A stretch of DNA of 64,000 nucleotides from Enterococcus_E cecorum_C. Its GTDB lineage: Bacteria; Bacillota; Bacilli; Lactobacillales; Enterococcaceae. Shown here piece after piece: positions 36,042 to 45,345 of the stretch (its first letter is position 1; the number at the start of each line of letters is the position of its first letter). Under the pieces are notes generated by a model. The model did not search any database. It was not told where the DNA came from and saw nothing but the letters and a program-made list of their open reading frames with translations. Location of the stretch: assembly GCF_052119425.1 (NCBI RefSeq), contig NZ_JBQKFH010000001.1:1-64000 (forward strand). Reading direction: 5' to 3'. Position numbers and translations under genes: made by a program.

Positions 36042-36419
36042 ATGGTGCAATCTTTAAATACAAAAGTAGATTTAACAGTGAATGCGACATCCTTTATGGG
36101 CCTAGCAAACTATGGCAAAATCATGGTTGGTGATAAGGCTTTTGAATTTTATGATGATCAAGATGTGCGTAAATATATTCAAATCCCTTGGGAAGAAGTG
36201 GAATTTGTGATGGCAACGGTTCTATTTAAAGGAAAGTGGATTCCTCGTTTTGCGGTCCAAACCAAGAAAAATGGACGTTATCAGTTTGCTGCAAAAAATC
36301 CAAAGAAAGTCTTACGTGCCATTCAAGATCATATCGGTAAAAAGAAAATGCGCCGTTCGCTGAGTTTTTTCCAAATCTTTTCTCGAAGCATCAAGGCAAA
36401 ATTTGGCAAAAACAAATAA
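36042..36419 (+). CDS. manO: DUF956 family protein ManO
   Basis: 125 residues, soluble, with a basic C-terminus. DUF956 proteins are encoded next to mannose PTS operons in Lactobacillales and have been linked to mannose PTS regulation; the biochemical role is unsettled. The frame opens at GTG 36033, inside the ribosome site GAGGTGAG, so the ATG at 36042 is chosen. Confidence 0.88.
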   Translation: MVQSLNTKVDLTVNATSFMGLANYGKIMVGDKAFEFYDDQDVRKYIQIPWEEVEFVMATVLFKGKWIPRFAVQTKKNGRYQFAAKNPKKVLRAIQDHIGKKKMRRSLSFFQIFSRSIKAKFGKNK

Positions 36420-36439
36420 ACTTAATTTTTTCGAGATAA

Positions 36440-36481
36440 ACGCATTAAATCGTGCAAAGTCAATGATTTAATGTGTTTTTT
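36440..36481 (+). terminator. Terminator of manO
   Basis: ACGCATTAAATC pairs (one G-U) with GATTTAATGTGT, then a T run. Confidence 0.75.
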
Positions 36482-36524
36482 GTGTTAGAATTAAAAATAT
36501 CTTAGAGAAGAGAAGGTAGATATG

Positions 36525-37589
36525 ATGATTCGAGTAGAAAACTTACGCAAATTAATGAGAGAAAATGATTTAGAGGCTTTTTTAGTGACTAGCCCATATA
36601 ATTTGCGCTACTTAACAAACTTTACAGGAACAACAGGTTTAGCCGTGATTACATTAAATAATGCCTACTTTGTCACTGACTTCCGTTATACTGAACAAGC
36701 AGCGATGCAAGCAAAAGGCTATACCATTGTGAAAAATACTGGTCCAATCTTTGAAGAAGTAGCTAAGATTTGCACACAAGATGAGTTGAAGAATCTAGCC
36801 TTTGAAGAAAGCTTTGTGACTGTCAGAGATTATGATCAATTAGAAGATCTAATCCACGAAACTTCTTTAGTGCCAGTGAGCGGATTAATTGAATCTTTAC
36901 GTGAAATTAAAGATGAAAAAGAAGTCGAAATCACGAAAAAAGCTTGCGAAATCGCGGACAAAGCCTTTTTACACATTCTTGACTATGTAAAACCAGGCAT
37001 GAGCGAAATTCAAGTAGCAAACGAATTGGATTTCTTCATGCGTTCTTTAGGTGCAAGTGGTGTCAGCTTTGATACGATTGTGGCAAGTGGTTTACGTTCA
37101 GCTATGCCACATGGTGTTGCAAGTGAAAAATTAATTGAACAAAATGATTTAATTACGATTGACTTTGGTTGCTACTATCAAGGTTATGTTTCAGATATGA
37201 CTCGTACGTTTGCAATTGGCGATCCTGGAGAAAAATTAAAAGAAATTTATCAAGTGGTATTGGAAGCTCAATTAAAAGTCATCGAAGCTGCTAAACCAGG
37301 CATGACTGGCGTTCAATTGGATGCAGTGGCTCGTGATCATATTGCTTCTTATGGCTATGGTGAAGCTTTTGGTCACTCAACGGGTCATGGGATTGGTCTA
37401 GAAATCCACGAAGGGCCAAATGTATCCTTCAGAGCAGAGAAAGCTTTTGTGCCAGGAAATATTATTACAGATGAACCAGGTATCTACTTACCGGGTGTTG
37501 GTGGGGTACGTATTGAAGACGACCTATTGATTACCCAAACTGGCAATGAAGTCTTAACACATGCACCAAAAGAATTAATTCTCTTATAA
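36525..37589 (+). CDS. pepP: Xaa-Pro aminopeptidase-type M24 metallopeptidase
   Basis: 354 residues. An N-terminal creatinase-like domain (about 1-125) precedes the pita-bread catalytic domain, with metal ligands visible in TIDFGCYYQGYVSDMTR (two Asp), GHSTGHGIGLEIHEGP (His) and DEPGIY plus VRIEDD (two Glu). It trims N-terminal residues before proline. Start is ATG 36525 or 36522 behind AGAAGGT. In many Firmicutes efp follows this gene; here the next gene is asp23-like and no efp is present. Confidence 0.92.
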   Translation: MIRVENLRKLMRENDLEAFLVTSPYNLRYLTNFTGTTGLAVITLNNAYFVTDFRYTEQAAMQAKGYTIVKNTGPIFEEVAKICTQDELKNLAFEESFVTVRDYDQLEDLIHETSLVPVSGLIESLREIKDEKEVEITKKACEIADKAFLHILDYVKPGMSEIQVANELDFFMRSLGASGVSFDTIVASGLRSAMPHGVASEKLIEQNDLITIDFGCYYQGYVSDMTRTFAIGDPGEKLKEIYQVVLEAQLKVIEAAKPGMTGVQLDAVARDHIASYGYGEAFGHSTGHGIGLEIHEGPNVSFRAEKAFVPGNIITDEPGIYLPGVGGVRIEDDLLITQTGNEVLTHAPKELILL

Positions 37590-37684
37590 TCTTGTTAGAA
37601 TTACACCAAGCTATAGATTATCAGCGCATAAAATGATAAAATAGTTGTGAATGATAACTATCTGTTAGAATTGGAGGAAATGAG

Positions 37685-38110
37685 ATGGCTGATGAAAAAG
37701 CTTTAAAATTAGATGTCCAAGATGAACTTGGCGAAATCGTCATCGCCCCTGAAGTTATTGAAATTATTAGTGGGATTGCTGCTTCTAAAGTTGAGGGCGT
37801 ATATAAAATGCAAGGTTCTTTTGCTAATAATGTAACAGAATTGCTTGGTCGTAGTGTCTATGGTAAAGGCGTTTATCTATCAAACACTGAAGATGGAATC
37901 CAAGTAGATGCTTATGTGAGCGTAAAATATGGCGTTTCTGTCCCTAAAGTAGCGACCGAAATCCAACAACGTATCAAACAACAAGTCTTATTCATGACTG
38001 ATGTGACTTTAGCTCAAGTCAATGTGCATATTGTAGCAGTTATTCCTGAAAAGCAAGAAGCAGTGAATTTAGACGAACTTTTTGATGATAATGAGGACGA
38101 CAATGAATAA
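37685..38110 (+). CDS. Asp23/Gls24 family protein (YqhY-like)
   Basis: 141 residues of the Asp23 family, with IAPEVIEIISGIAASKVEGV near 20-39 and an acidic C-terminus. B. subtilis YqhY of this family affects acetyl-CoA carboxylase; other members are envelope-stress proteins, so the exact role is unsure. Ribosome site GGAGG. Its end overlaps the nusB start by 8 bp, so the two genes are co-translated. Confidence 0.9.
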   Translation: MADEKALKLDVQDELGEIVIAPEVIEIISGIAASKVEGVYKMQGSFANNVTELLGRSVYGKGVYLSNTEDGIQVDAYVSVKYGVSVPKVATEIQQRIKQQVLFMTDVTLAQVNVHIVAVIPEKQEAVNLDELFDDNEDDNE

Positions 38111-38546
38111 AGAATTATCCAGACATCAAATCCGTGAAATGGCCATTCAAGCTTTGTTTCCGTTAAATTTTAACCAAGATTTAACGAAACAAGCGGCGAT
38201 TAACCATGCAATTGAATTGAATTTAGTGGACCAATTAGATGATGAACAAGCTAGTTTTGTGCCGCCATACTTAGATGTATTAGTCAGCGGTGTGTGCGAT
38301 AACCAAGCGACCATTGACCAATTAATTGAAAACCACTTAAAACCAGGTTGGAAGATTAGCCGCTTAGCAAAAATGGATGTCACAATATTACGTTTAGCAA
38401 TTTTTGAAATGAAATATGTAGACGATGTACCGAATAATGTTGCTTTAAATGAAGCAATTGAATTGGCAAAAACCTTTAGTGATGAAAAATCGCGTCGTTT
38501 TGTCAATGGTCTTTTATCTGCAGTGAATCAAGAATTACAAGCATAA
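38103..38546 (+). CDS. nusB: Transcription antitermination factor NusB
   Basis: 147 residues, all-helical, with SRHQIREMAIQALFPL at the N-terminus and DVPNNVALNEAIELAKTFSDEKS with FVNGLL near the C-terminus, the family signature. It joins NusE in rRNA antitermination. The open frame extends to 38082, but ATG 38103 with ATGAGGA as ribosome site is correct. Confidence 0.95.
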   Translation: MNKELSRHQIREMAIQALFPLNFNQDLTKQAAINHAIELNLVDQLDDEQASFVPPYLDVLVSGVCDNQATIDQLIENHLKPGWKISRLAKMDVTILRLAIFEMKYVDDVPNNVALNEAIELAKTFSDEKSRRFVNGLLSAVNQELQA

Positions 38547-38555
38547 GTAGGTTAG

Positions 38556-38606
38556 ACCGAAATTTCTCAAATTTGGAAACACAAATCGGGGGAATTTCGG
38601 TTTTTT
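38556..38606 (+). terminator. Terminator between nusB and folD
   Basis: ACCGAAATT (38556-38564) pairs with AATTTCGGT (38593-38601), then a T run. The 28-nt loop is long, so partial read-through into folD is plausible. Confidence 0.65.
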
Positions 38607-38637
38607 AAATCTAAAAAATAAAAAGGGGTTCTAATAA

Positions 38638-39489
38638 ATGCATTTATTGAATGGAAAAGAATTGGCACAAAAATTACAGCAGGAAATGACGCAAGAAGTA
38701 ACTGAATTGAAGGAAAAGGGACTACAACCTGGACTAGCCGTGATTTTAGTTGGTGAAGATCCAGCAAGTCAAGTGTATGTCCGTAATAAAGAACGTGCAG
38801 CAAACAATATTGGTATGTATTCGGTCGTGTATCGTTTACCTGAAACAACTAGTGAAGCAGATTTGATTGCTAAAATTGAAGAATTGAATCATGATGATAA
38901 GGTTCACGGCATTTTAGTACAGTTGCCGTTGCCAAAGCATATTAATGAAGATTTAGTGCTTGATACCATTGATCCAGCTAAGGATGTCGACGGTTTCCAT
39001 CCAATGAATTTAGGAAATCTTTTTGCTGGCAAACCTACGATGATTCCATGTACACCAGCCGGAATCATGGAGTTAATTAAACTTTCGGGCATAGATTTAG
39101 CTGGGAAAAATGCTGTGATTATTGGCCGCAGTAATATTGTTGGTAAACCTATGGCACACCTCTTACTACAAGCAAATGCGACAGTGACGATTTGCCATTC
39201 GAAAACCAAGGATCTTCCTAGAGTAGCGAAACAAGCAGATGTTTTAGTCGTAGCGATTGGTCGTGCGAATTTTGTGACCGCTGATTTTGTCAAAGAAGGC
39301 GCAGTTGTGATTGATGTAGGAATTAATCGCGATGAAAATAATAAATTAACAGGTGATGTGAAATTTGATGAAGTCGCACCGTTGACTAGCTACATTACGC
39401 CGGTTCCAGGTGGCGTGGGCCCGATGACGATTACGATGTTGATGCGCCAAACGATTGATGCGGCTAAGAGAAAGGAAAATGTTCGTTGA
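38638..39489 (+). CDS. folD: Methylenetetrahydrofolate dehydrogenase / methenyl-THF cyclohydrolase
   Basis: 283 residues, bifunctional, interconverting 5,10-methylene- and 10-formyl-THF with NADP. Motifs: Y and K of the active site in VYVRNKERA (near 44), GILVQLPLP (near 96), DVDGFHP (near 117), and a Rossmann GRSNIVGKP (near 163). Its TGA overlaps the TTG start of xseA. Ribosome site AGGGG. Confidence 0.95.
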   Translation: MHLLNGKELAQKLQQEMTQEVTELKEKGLQPGLAVILVGEDPASQVYVRNKERAANNIGMYSVVYRLPETTSEADLIAKIEELNHDDKVHGILVQLPLPKHINEDLVLDTIDPAKDVDGFHPMNLGNLFAGKPTMIPCTPAGIMELIKLSGIDLAGKNAVIIGRSNIVGKPMAHLLLQANATVTICHSKTKDLPRVAKQADVLVVAIGRANFVTADFVKEGAVVIDVGINRDENNKLTGDVKFDEVAPLTSYITPVPGGVGPMTITMLMRQTIDAAKRKENVR

Positions 39490-40826
39490 GTCAACCAGAA
39501 TATTTAACGGTGAGTGCCTTAACGCGTTATATCAAGACGAAATTTGATAATGACCCTTACATGAAACGTGTTTATTTAACAGGGGAGATTTCAAATTTTA
39601 GAAAAAGACCGAACCATCAGTATTTTTCACTTAAAGATGACCATGCGAAAATATCGGCCGTGATGTTTCGAGGACCATTTAGTAGGGTGAAATTCGATGT
39701 CCAAGATGGGATGAAAGTCTTAGTGGTCGGTTATGTTTCGGTGTATGAAGCTTCTGGAAGTTATCAGATTACGATTGAGCATATGGAACCAGATGGCATC
39801 GGGGCACTATATCAAGCTTTTGAACAATTAAAAGAAAAGTTATCTAAAGAAGGTTTGTTCACAGCACCGAAAAAGCCTTTACCAAGATTTCCAAAACGTA
39901 TTGGGGTCATTACAAGTCCTTCTGGGGCGGTGATTCGTGATATTATGACGACGATTAATAGACGTTATCCGATTGCCCAAATTATTCTATATCCGACCGT
40001 CGTGCAAGGGGATCAGTCCGCCGATGATTTGGTGCGTAATATTAAGCGTGCCGATGAGTCGGGCAATTTTGATACCTTGATTATCGGACGTGGCGGGGGT
40101 TCGATTGAAGATTTATGGCCTTTTAATGAAGAAAAAGTAGCTAGAGCGATTTTTGCTTGTCAGACACCCATTATTTCTTCGGTGGGTCATGAAACAGATA
40201 CGACGATTGCAGATTTCGTGGCGGATGTCAGGGCAGCTACCCCAACTGCGGCGGCCGAACTTGCAGTGCCTGTGTTAAGTGAAGAAATAATGAAGATTGA
40301 TCAACAAAAGATGCGTTTAATGCAAGCTTTTGCCAATCAATTGAAATTAAAAAATCAACGCTTAAATCGGGTGCAACAAAGTTATGTCTTTGCCCAACCG
40401 CATCGTCTTTATGAGGCGCAATCGCAAAAACTTGACCAATTGCAACAGCGGCTAACGAGTAGCATGCAAGGTCAAGTCCATCAACAAGAACGTCGCTATC
40501 AACAATTAAGTCAACGTTTAGTCCAACAAACACCTAGTCATCGTTTGCAAAATGAGCAACAAAAGCTAGGATATCTAACGGAAAGTTTGCAACGTCAAAT
40601 GCAACTACTTTTCCAAAAGAAAGTGCAAGACTTCAATCAAGCTTTGGTTTCACTGGATTTATTAAGTCCTCTAAAAACCATGCAGCGTGGATTTAGCTAT
40701 ACAACAGTGGATGAGCAAGTGGTTAAAAGTGTTGAACAATTAGCCCCTAACCAAGAAATTACCGTACATTATGCCGATGGTACAATTCAAGCGCAGGTGC
40801 AATCCATTCAGAAAAAAGAAAAGTGA
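39486..40826 (+). CDS. xseA: Exodeoxyribonuclease VII large subunit
   Basis: 446 residues: an N-terminal OB fold (about 1-105), the nuclease domain with GVITSPSGAVIRDI (near 141) and GRGGGSIEDLWPFNEE (near 199), then a long coiled coil rich in Gln and a C-terminal segment. Degrades single-stranded DNA with XseB. TTG start at 39486 overlaps the folD stop (TTGA). Confidence 0.95.
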   Translation: MSQPEYLTVSALTRYIKTKFDNDPYMKRVYLTGEISNFRKRPNHQYFSLKDDHAKISAVMFRGPFSRVKFDVQDGMKVLVVGYVSVYEASGSYQITIEHMEPDGIGALYQAFEQLKEKLSKEGLFTAPKKPLPRFPKRIGVITSPSGAVIRDIMTTINRRYPIAQIILYPTVVQGDQSADDLVRNIKRADESGNFDTLIIGRGGGSIEDLWPFNEEKVARAIFACQTPIISSVGHETDTTIADFVADVRAATPTAAAELAVPVLSEEIMKIDQQKMRLMQAFANQLKLKNQRLNRVQQSYVFAQPHRLYEAQSQKLDQLQQRLTSSMQGQVHQQERRYQQLSQRLVQQTPSHRLQNEQQKLGYLTESLQRQMQLLFQKKVQDFNQALVSLDLLSPLKTMQRGFSYTTVDEQVVKSVEQLAPNQEITVHYADGTIQAQVQSIQKKEK

Positions 40827-40834
40827 GGAAAATC

Positions 40835-41059
40835 ATGTCAGAATTAACTTTTGAACAGTCTTTACAACAGTTAGAACAAATTGTTTCGCAACTAGAGCGT
40901 GGCGATGTGCCGTTAGAAGAAGCTTTAGATGCTTTTCAAAAAGGAATGGTTTTATCTAAACAATGTAAAGAACAATTAGCCAATGCCGAAAAAACGTTGG
41001 CCAAAATGATGACCGACGCCAATCAAGAAGTGCCATTTGAAGAGGCTAAAAATGAATAA
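40835..41059 (+). CDS. xseB: Exodeoxyribonuclease VII small subunit
   Basis: 74 residues with the family pattern FEQSLQQLEQIVSQLERGDVPLEEAL (in part). Starts at ATG 40835 behind GAGGA. It overlaps ispA by 8 bp, the usual coupling in this cluster. Confidence 0.93.
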   Translation: MSELTFEQSLQQLEQIVSQLERGDVPLEEALDAFQKGMVLSKQCKEQLANAEKTLAKMMTDANQEVPFEEAKNE

Positions 41060-41930
41060 GGAATTAACTCAGGCGATGCAGCAAGTCGAAACCTTAATGG
41101 AGCAGTTAGTCCTGGATTCGACCAATGATGAATTGCTTGCTAAAAGTATGTGCTATTCCCTTGCAGCAGGTGGCAAGCGAATTCGTCCGCGAATCTTTTT
41201 AGCGACTTTACAAGCATTTGGTGTACCTCTAGAGGAAGAAGCCTTAAAAATTGCAGCAGTTATCGAAATGATGCATACTTATTCATTGATTCATGATGAC
41301 TTGCCAAGCGTGGATGATGATGATTTACGTCGTGGGAAACCAACCAATCATAAAGTTTTTGGAGAAGCCATGGCCTTATTCGCTGGCGATGCTCTATTGA
41401 CTTTATGTTTTGAGATATTGGCTCAGTTAAACTTACCGGCATCTATCAAGACTCAGTTGATTGCGCACTTATCCAGAGCAGCTGGTCCTTCTGGGATTGT
41501 GGCTGGTCAAGCAAGTGATGTCCAAGCAGAAAAGCAGCATGTCCCGTTAGAACGATTAATCCAAATTCACGAGCGAAAAACGGGTGCACTGTTACAATAT
41601 TGTTTTGTTGCTGCCGGGATTGTCGCTGGTGGATCAACGGAACAATTGACATTACTGAAAACATTAGGGATGGATGTTGGGATTGCCTTTCAAGTGCGGG
41701 ATGATTTACTAGACATATTAGCAACCACACAAGAACTAGGCAAAACAGCTGGGCGCGATATTGAACTGGAAAAAAGTACGTATCCTGCGTTACTAGGCAT
41801 CCAAGGAGCAAAACAGGCTTTAGCTGATTACTTGTTGAAAGCCAAACAAGCTTGTCAGATGCTCGCTGAAGACGGAATGGATATGACTGAGCTAGTAAAA
41901 ATCATTGAAAAATTAGAATTGAGGGATTAA
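41052..41930 (+). CDS. ispA: Geranyltranstransferase (farnesyl diphosphate synthase)
   Basis: 292 residues; condenses isopentenyl diphosphate with dimethylallyl and geranyl diphosphates toward undecaprenyl-P and quinones. First Asp-rich motif HDDLPSVDDD (near 83-92), with FQVRDDLLD as the second (near 213-221). Begins inside the end of xseB. Confidence 0.94.
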   Translation: MNKELTQAMQQVETLMEQLVLDSTNDELLAKSMCYSLAAGGKRIRPRIFLATLQAFGVPLEEEALKIAAVIEMMHTYSLIHDDLPSVDDDDLRRGKPTNHKVFGEAMALFAGDALLTLCFEILAQLNLPASIKTQLIAHLSRAAGPSGIVAGQASDVQAEKQHVPLERLIQIHERKTGALLQYCFVAAGIVAGGSTEQLTLLKTLGMDVGIAFQVRDDLLDILATTQELGKTAGRDIELEKSTYPALLGIQGAKQALADYLLKAKQACQMLAEDGMDMTELVKIIEKLELRD

Positions 41931-41933
41931 TAC

Positions 41934-42749
41934 TTGAAAAAAGAACGAGTAGATGTCCTTTGTGTGATGCAAGGATTATTTGATACCAGAGAACAAGCCA
42001 AGCGCGGAATTATGGCCGGCTTAGTTTATAATGATAAGCACGAACGCTTGGACAAACCTGGTGAAAAAATTGATGCCAGTATGACTTTAGAAATTAAAGG
42101 AAAAAAACTTCCTTATGTTTCTCGAGGGGGCCTAAAATTAGAGAAAGCCTTAAAAATTTTTGATTTTACAGTTAAAGATAAAATCGTTTTAGACATTGGC
42201 GCTTCAACCGGTGGCTTTACCGATGTGGCTTTGCAAAATGGTGCGAAGTTAAGTTATGCCTTAGATGTTGGCTATAATCAGTTGGCTTGGAAGATTCGTC
42301 AAGATGAACGAGTGGTTGTGATGGAGCGGACGAATTTTCGCTATAGTAAACCTACAGACTTTTTAGAAGGATTACCACAAGTGGCGACCATCGATGTTTC
42401 CTTTATTTCTTTAAGTTTGATTTTGCCGCCTTTATATGAGATTTTAGTGGCAGACGGTGATGTCATGGCTTTAATCAAACCGCAATTTGAAGCAGGAAAG
42501 GAATTTGTCGGCAAACACGGGATAGTCAAAGATCCAAAAGTGCATCAAGCCGTGATTGAAAAAGTGATTGATCTTTCGCTTGAGACTGGTTTTTCAGTTG
42601 AGAATTTAAGCTTTTCACCGATAACCGGCGGCGAGGGCAATATCGAATTTTTAATCCATCTGAAAAAAGCGAGTTTACCGGCAAGTGTTTCAAGTAATGT
42701 GGATGTCGCTGAGGTAGTAAGACAAGCGCATGAACGTTTAGAAAAATAG
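41934..42749 (+). CDS. tlyA: TlyA family rRNA methyltransferase / hemolysin-like
   Basis: 271 residues: an S4 RNA-binding domain (about 3-65) followed by an FtsJ-like SAM methyltransferase domain with LDIGASTGGFTDVAL (near 83-97) and KPQFEAG (near 182). It likely 2'-O-methylates rRNA (YqxC/TlyA family). TTG start at 41934 behind GAGGG. The name hemolysin is historical. Confidence 0.92.
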   Translation: MKKERVDVLCVMQGLFDTREQAKRGIMAGLVYNDKHERLDKPGEKIDASMTLEIKGKKLPYVSRGGLKLEKALKIFDFTVKDKIVLDIGASTGGFTDVALQNGAKLSYALDVGYNQLAWKIRQDERVVVMERTNFRYSKPTDFLEGLPQVATIDVSFISLSLILPPLYEILVADGDVMALIKPQFEAGKEFVGKHGIVKDPKVHQAVIEKVIDLSLETGFSVENLSFSPITGGEGNIEFLIHLKKASLPASVSSNVDVAEVVRQAHERLEK

Positions 42750-42757
42750 TGAAAGTT

Positions 42758-42793
42758 AGACCATGTAGAAAATAAATGCTGCATGGTCTTTTT
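42758..42793 (+). terminator. Terminator after tlyA
   Basis: AGACCATG pairs with CATGGTCT, followed by a T run. It separates the folD-tlyA run from argR. Confidence 0.8.
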
Positions 42794-42803
42794 GTCCTAT
42801 TCA

Positions 42804-42812
42804 TGTTATAAT
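42804..42812 (+). promoter_or_regulatory. Extended -10 promoter of argR
   Basis: TGTTATAAT combines the TGn extension with a perfect TATAAT. No good -35 box is visible, as is common with extended -10 promoters. Confidence 0.6.
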
Positions 42813-42820
42813 CGATTTCA

Positions 42821-42834
42821 TGAATAAAAATAAA
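42821..42834. promoter_or_regulatory. Possible ARG box in the argR leader
   Basis: TGAATAAAAATAAA matches the ARG-box consensus TGAATWWWWATTCA at 12 of 14 positions and lies at the predicted transcription start. Autoregulation by ArgR would fit. Confidence 0.4.
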
Positions 42835-42852
42835 TTTGGAAGGGGTAACGTA

Positions 42853-43299
42853 ATGCGTAAAAAAGATCGACACCGTTTAATTATCCGTTTATTAAACGAA
42901 TTTGCGATTGAAAAACAAGAAGATTTTGTCGATATTTTGAAAAAGCATGGGGTAGAAGTGACACAGGCAACTATTTCGCGTGATATCAAAGAGTTGAAGT
43001 TAGTAAAGATTCCAGCTGCTGATGGAAATTATCGCTATAGTTTACCACAAGAATCAAATGAAGATTTGTTTAATAAATTATTACGCTTATTAAGAACGGC
43101 TTGTATTGCAGTTGATTCCATGGATAAAATGATTATGATTAAGACGATTCCCGGAAATGCTTCGGCGGTGGGCAATCTACTAGATAAATGTTTTAAAGAA
43201 GAATTATTTGGCTTACTTAATGATGATGATAGTATTTTGATGATTTTACGTACAGAACAAGATTGTGCGATGATTTATCAAAAATTACGCAACTTTTAA
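42853..43299 (+). CDS. argR: Arginine repressor family regulator
   Basis: 148 residues: an N-terminal winged helix (about 1-70) with VTQATISRDIKELKLVKI as recognition region, and a C-terminal hexamerisation/arginine-binding domain with TIPGNASAVGNLLD (near 104). Start ATG 42853 fits GGAAGGGG; the in-frame ATG at 42820 overlaps the promoter. Placed before recN as in most Firmicutes (ahrC/argR-recN). Confidence 0.94.
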   Translation: MRKKDRHRLIIRLLNEFAIEKQEDFVDILKKHGVEVTQATISRDIKELKLVKIPAADGNYRYSLPQESNEDLFNKLLRLLRTACIAVDSMDKMIMIKTIPGNASAVGNLLDKCFKEELFGLLNDDDSILMILRTEQDCAMIYQKLRNF

Positions 43300-43319
43300 G
43301 CAGATTAGAGGGAAGAAAT

Positions 43320-45002
43320 GTGATTTTAGAACTTTCTATACAAAATTTTGCGATTATTTCAGAATTACATTTGCACTTTAAGCCAGGGATGACTGCTCTC
43401 ACTGGGGAAACAGGGGCGGGTAAATCAATTATTATTGATGCGATGTCACTATTAGCAGGAGCGCGCTCATCCGTTGATTTTATTCGCCAAGGCTGTGATA
43501 AGTCGATGATTGAAGGGATTTTCGAAATTCCCCAACAAGTGGAATTCACTCTTTTAGCGCAAGAGTTAGGAATTGACTTAGAGGAAGGATATCTGATTAT
43601 TCAGCGCGATATCACTTTAAATGGTAAGAGTTTCAATCGGGTCAATGGGCGGACGATTACTTTAGCCAACTTGAAGCGAATCGGTGCATTTTTAGTCGAC
43701 ATTCAAGGGCAAAATGATCACCAACAGTTATTACAACCGGAAAAGCATTTGGATTTTGTCGATAGTTTTGCAGATGAGGCATTTAAGGAGAAAATCAAGC
43801 AGTATCAAGCAAAATTTAGTGAATATCAACAGTTAAAACAGCGTGTGCACAAAATTCAGTCTAATGAACAACACTACATCCAACGAATGGATATGCTGCA
43901 ATATCAAAAAGAAGAACTAGAACAAGCGGCATTAGTTGAAGGGGAAGAAGAAGTCCTAACAGAAGAACGGGAAAAACTATTGAATTTCCAAAAGATTATG
44001 GATGCTTTTGCGCAATCACATCAAGCACTTGTGATGAATGAGTCGAATTTATTGGATGGTATCTCACAGGTGGGGGATTTATTACAAGAAATTGCCCCAA
44101 TCGATGCGGATTACGAAGCGTTAAATGAGCAAGTCCAAAATGCGTATTATTTGTTACAAGATGTCGCTACAGGGATATCTAGACAGATGGATTTGATGGA
44201 CATGGATGAAGCGCGTTTAGAAGAAATTGAAGAGCGCCTAGCCGTCATCAAGAGGTTAAAACGCAAATATGGCGATACTATCACGAAAATGTTAGACTAT
44301 CTTGCTGAAATTACAGAAGAATTGGAAGCAACGATGCAATCAGAAGACCAGCTAGATCAGTTAGAAGCACAATTGGCTGATTTAGAAAAAGCTTTGATGA
44401 GTGAAGCTGAGGCTATTAGTCAAAAGCGTCATGAGATTGCCTTTCATTTATCTAAGGAAATCATGCAAGAACTCAAGGAATTATATCTAGAAAATACCCA
44501 GTTTGAAGTTCGCTTTGAAAAAGAAAAACAGTTGCAAGCTCAAGGAATAGACCAAGTAGAGTTTTATTTGACTACGAATCCAGGAGAACCATTAAAACCT
44601 TTAGTGAAAGTTGCTTCTGGTGGCGAGCTTTCTAGAATTTTACTTGCTTTGAAGTCGATTTTTTCTCGTAGCCAGCAGATGACGAGTATCATTTTCGATG
44701 AGGTTGATACCGGTGTGAGTGGTCGGGTGGCCCAAGCGATTGCAGAAAAAATCTTAAATATTGCCCGTTCCTCTCAAGTATTGTGTATCACGCATTTACC
44801 ACAAGTAGCGGCTGCGGCAGATAATCAGTATTTGATTCAAAAGCAAGTGCAAGATGGTCGTACTTCAACCACGGTTTTACCGCTAGATGAGAATCAAAGG
44901 GTAGAAGAAGTAGCGCGCATGCTTGCCGGTGCAGAAATTACTGATTTAACTATCAAACACGCACAAGAATTGATTACTACACTAGGCCAATTACGAAAAT
45001 AA
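43320..45002 (+). CDS. recN: DNA repair protein RecN
   Basis: 560 residues, an SMC-like ATPase in double-strand-break repair: Walker A TGETGAGKSIIIDAM (near 30), a coiled-coil middle (about 150-360), the ABC signature KVASGGELSRILLALK (near 430) and Walker B TSIIFDEVDTG (near 460). GTG start at 43320, 7 nt from GAGGG, giving MILELSIQNF; the longer frame from 43263 overlaps argR. Confidence 0.94.
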   Translation: MILELSIQNFAIISELHLHFKPGMTALTGETGAGKSIIIDAMSLLAGARSSVDFIRQGCDKSMIEGIFEIPQQVEFTLLAQELGIDLEEGYLIIQRDITLNGKSFNRVNGRTITLANLKRIGAFLVDIQGQNDHQQLLQPEKHLDFVDSFADEAFKEKIKQYQAKFSEYQQLKQRVHKIQSNEQHYIQRMDMLQYQKEELEQAALVEGEEEVLTEEREKLLNFQKIMDAFAQSHQALVMNESNLLDGISQVGDLLQEIAPIDADYEALNEQVQNAYYLLQDVATGISRQMDLMDMDEARLEEIEERLAVIKRLKRKYGDTITKMLDYLAEITEELEATMQSEDQLDQLEAQLADLEKALMSEAEAISQKRHEIAFHLSKEIMQELKELYLENTQFEVRFEKEKQLQAQGIDQVEFYLTTNPGEPLKPLVKVASGGELSRILLALKSIFSRSQQMTSIIFDEVDTGVSGRVAQAIAEKILNIARSSQVLCITHLPQVAAAADNQYLIQKQVQDGRTSTTVLPLDENQRVEEVARMLAGAEITDLTIKHAQELITTLGQLRK

Positions 45003-45041
45003 ACAAATCATCGCTTGAGCAAAAAGAAAAGCCAAAAAAAA

Positions 45042-45074
45042 GAGGCGTAACTTGCAAAAACGCCTCTATTTTTT
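45042..45074 (+). terminator. Terminator of recN
   Basis: AGAGGCGT pairs with ACGCCTCT, followed by a T-rich tract ending where the repeat array starts. Confidence 0.85.
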
Positions 45075-45076
45075 AT

Positions 45077-45210
45077 AAGGTTGTAAATCGACTCGGTCAG
45101 CTACGAGCGGATAAGATTGTCCGACACGACGGGAAAGTCCGAGAAGTAAAGACTTTCCCAGGCGGGGTGGCTTGTACGCCGAAGTAGCTAGTCGATTTAC
45201 ACCGTCAAAT
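45077..45210 (+). repeat. Palindromic tandem repeat, type A unit (copy A2)
   Basis: 134 bp, near-identical to 9915-10047. Outer arms AAATCGACT / AGTCGATTT, AGCTAC / GTAGCT, inner GGGAAAGTC / GACTTTCCC. It begins 2-3 nt after the recN terminator T tract. Confidence 0.85.
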
Positions 45211-45345
45211 AAGGTTGTGAGAAGGGTCGAACAGCTACAAGCAGCTAAGATTGTCCGGAATGACAGGAAAATCCATTAGTATTAAAGATTTTCCTAGGCA
45301 GGCCGGCTTAGATGCGATGTAGCTACCCTGCGAACACCGTCAAAT
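45211..45345 (+). repeat. Palindromic tandem repeat, type B unit (copy B2)
   Basis: 135 bp, near-identical to 9779-9914; outer GAAGGGT pairs with ACCCTGC less well than in B1, inner AGGAAAAT pairs with ATTTTCCT. It follows A2 directly, in the opposite order to the leu locus (B then A). Confidence 0.85.
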
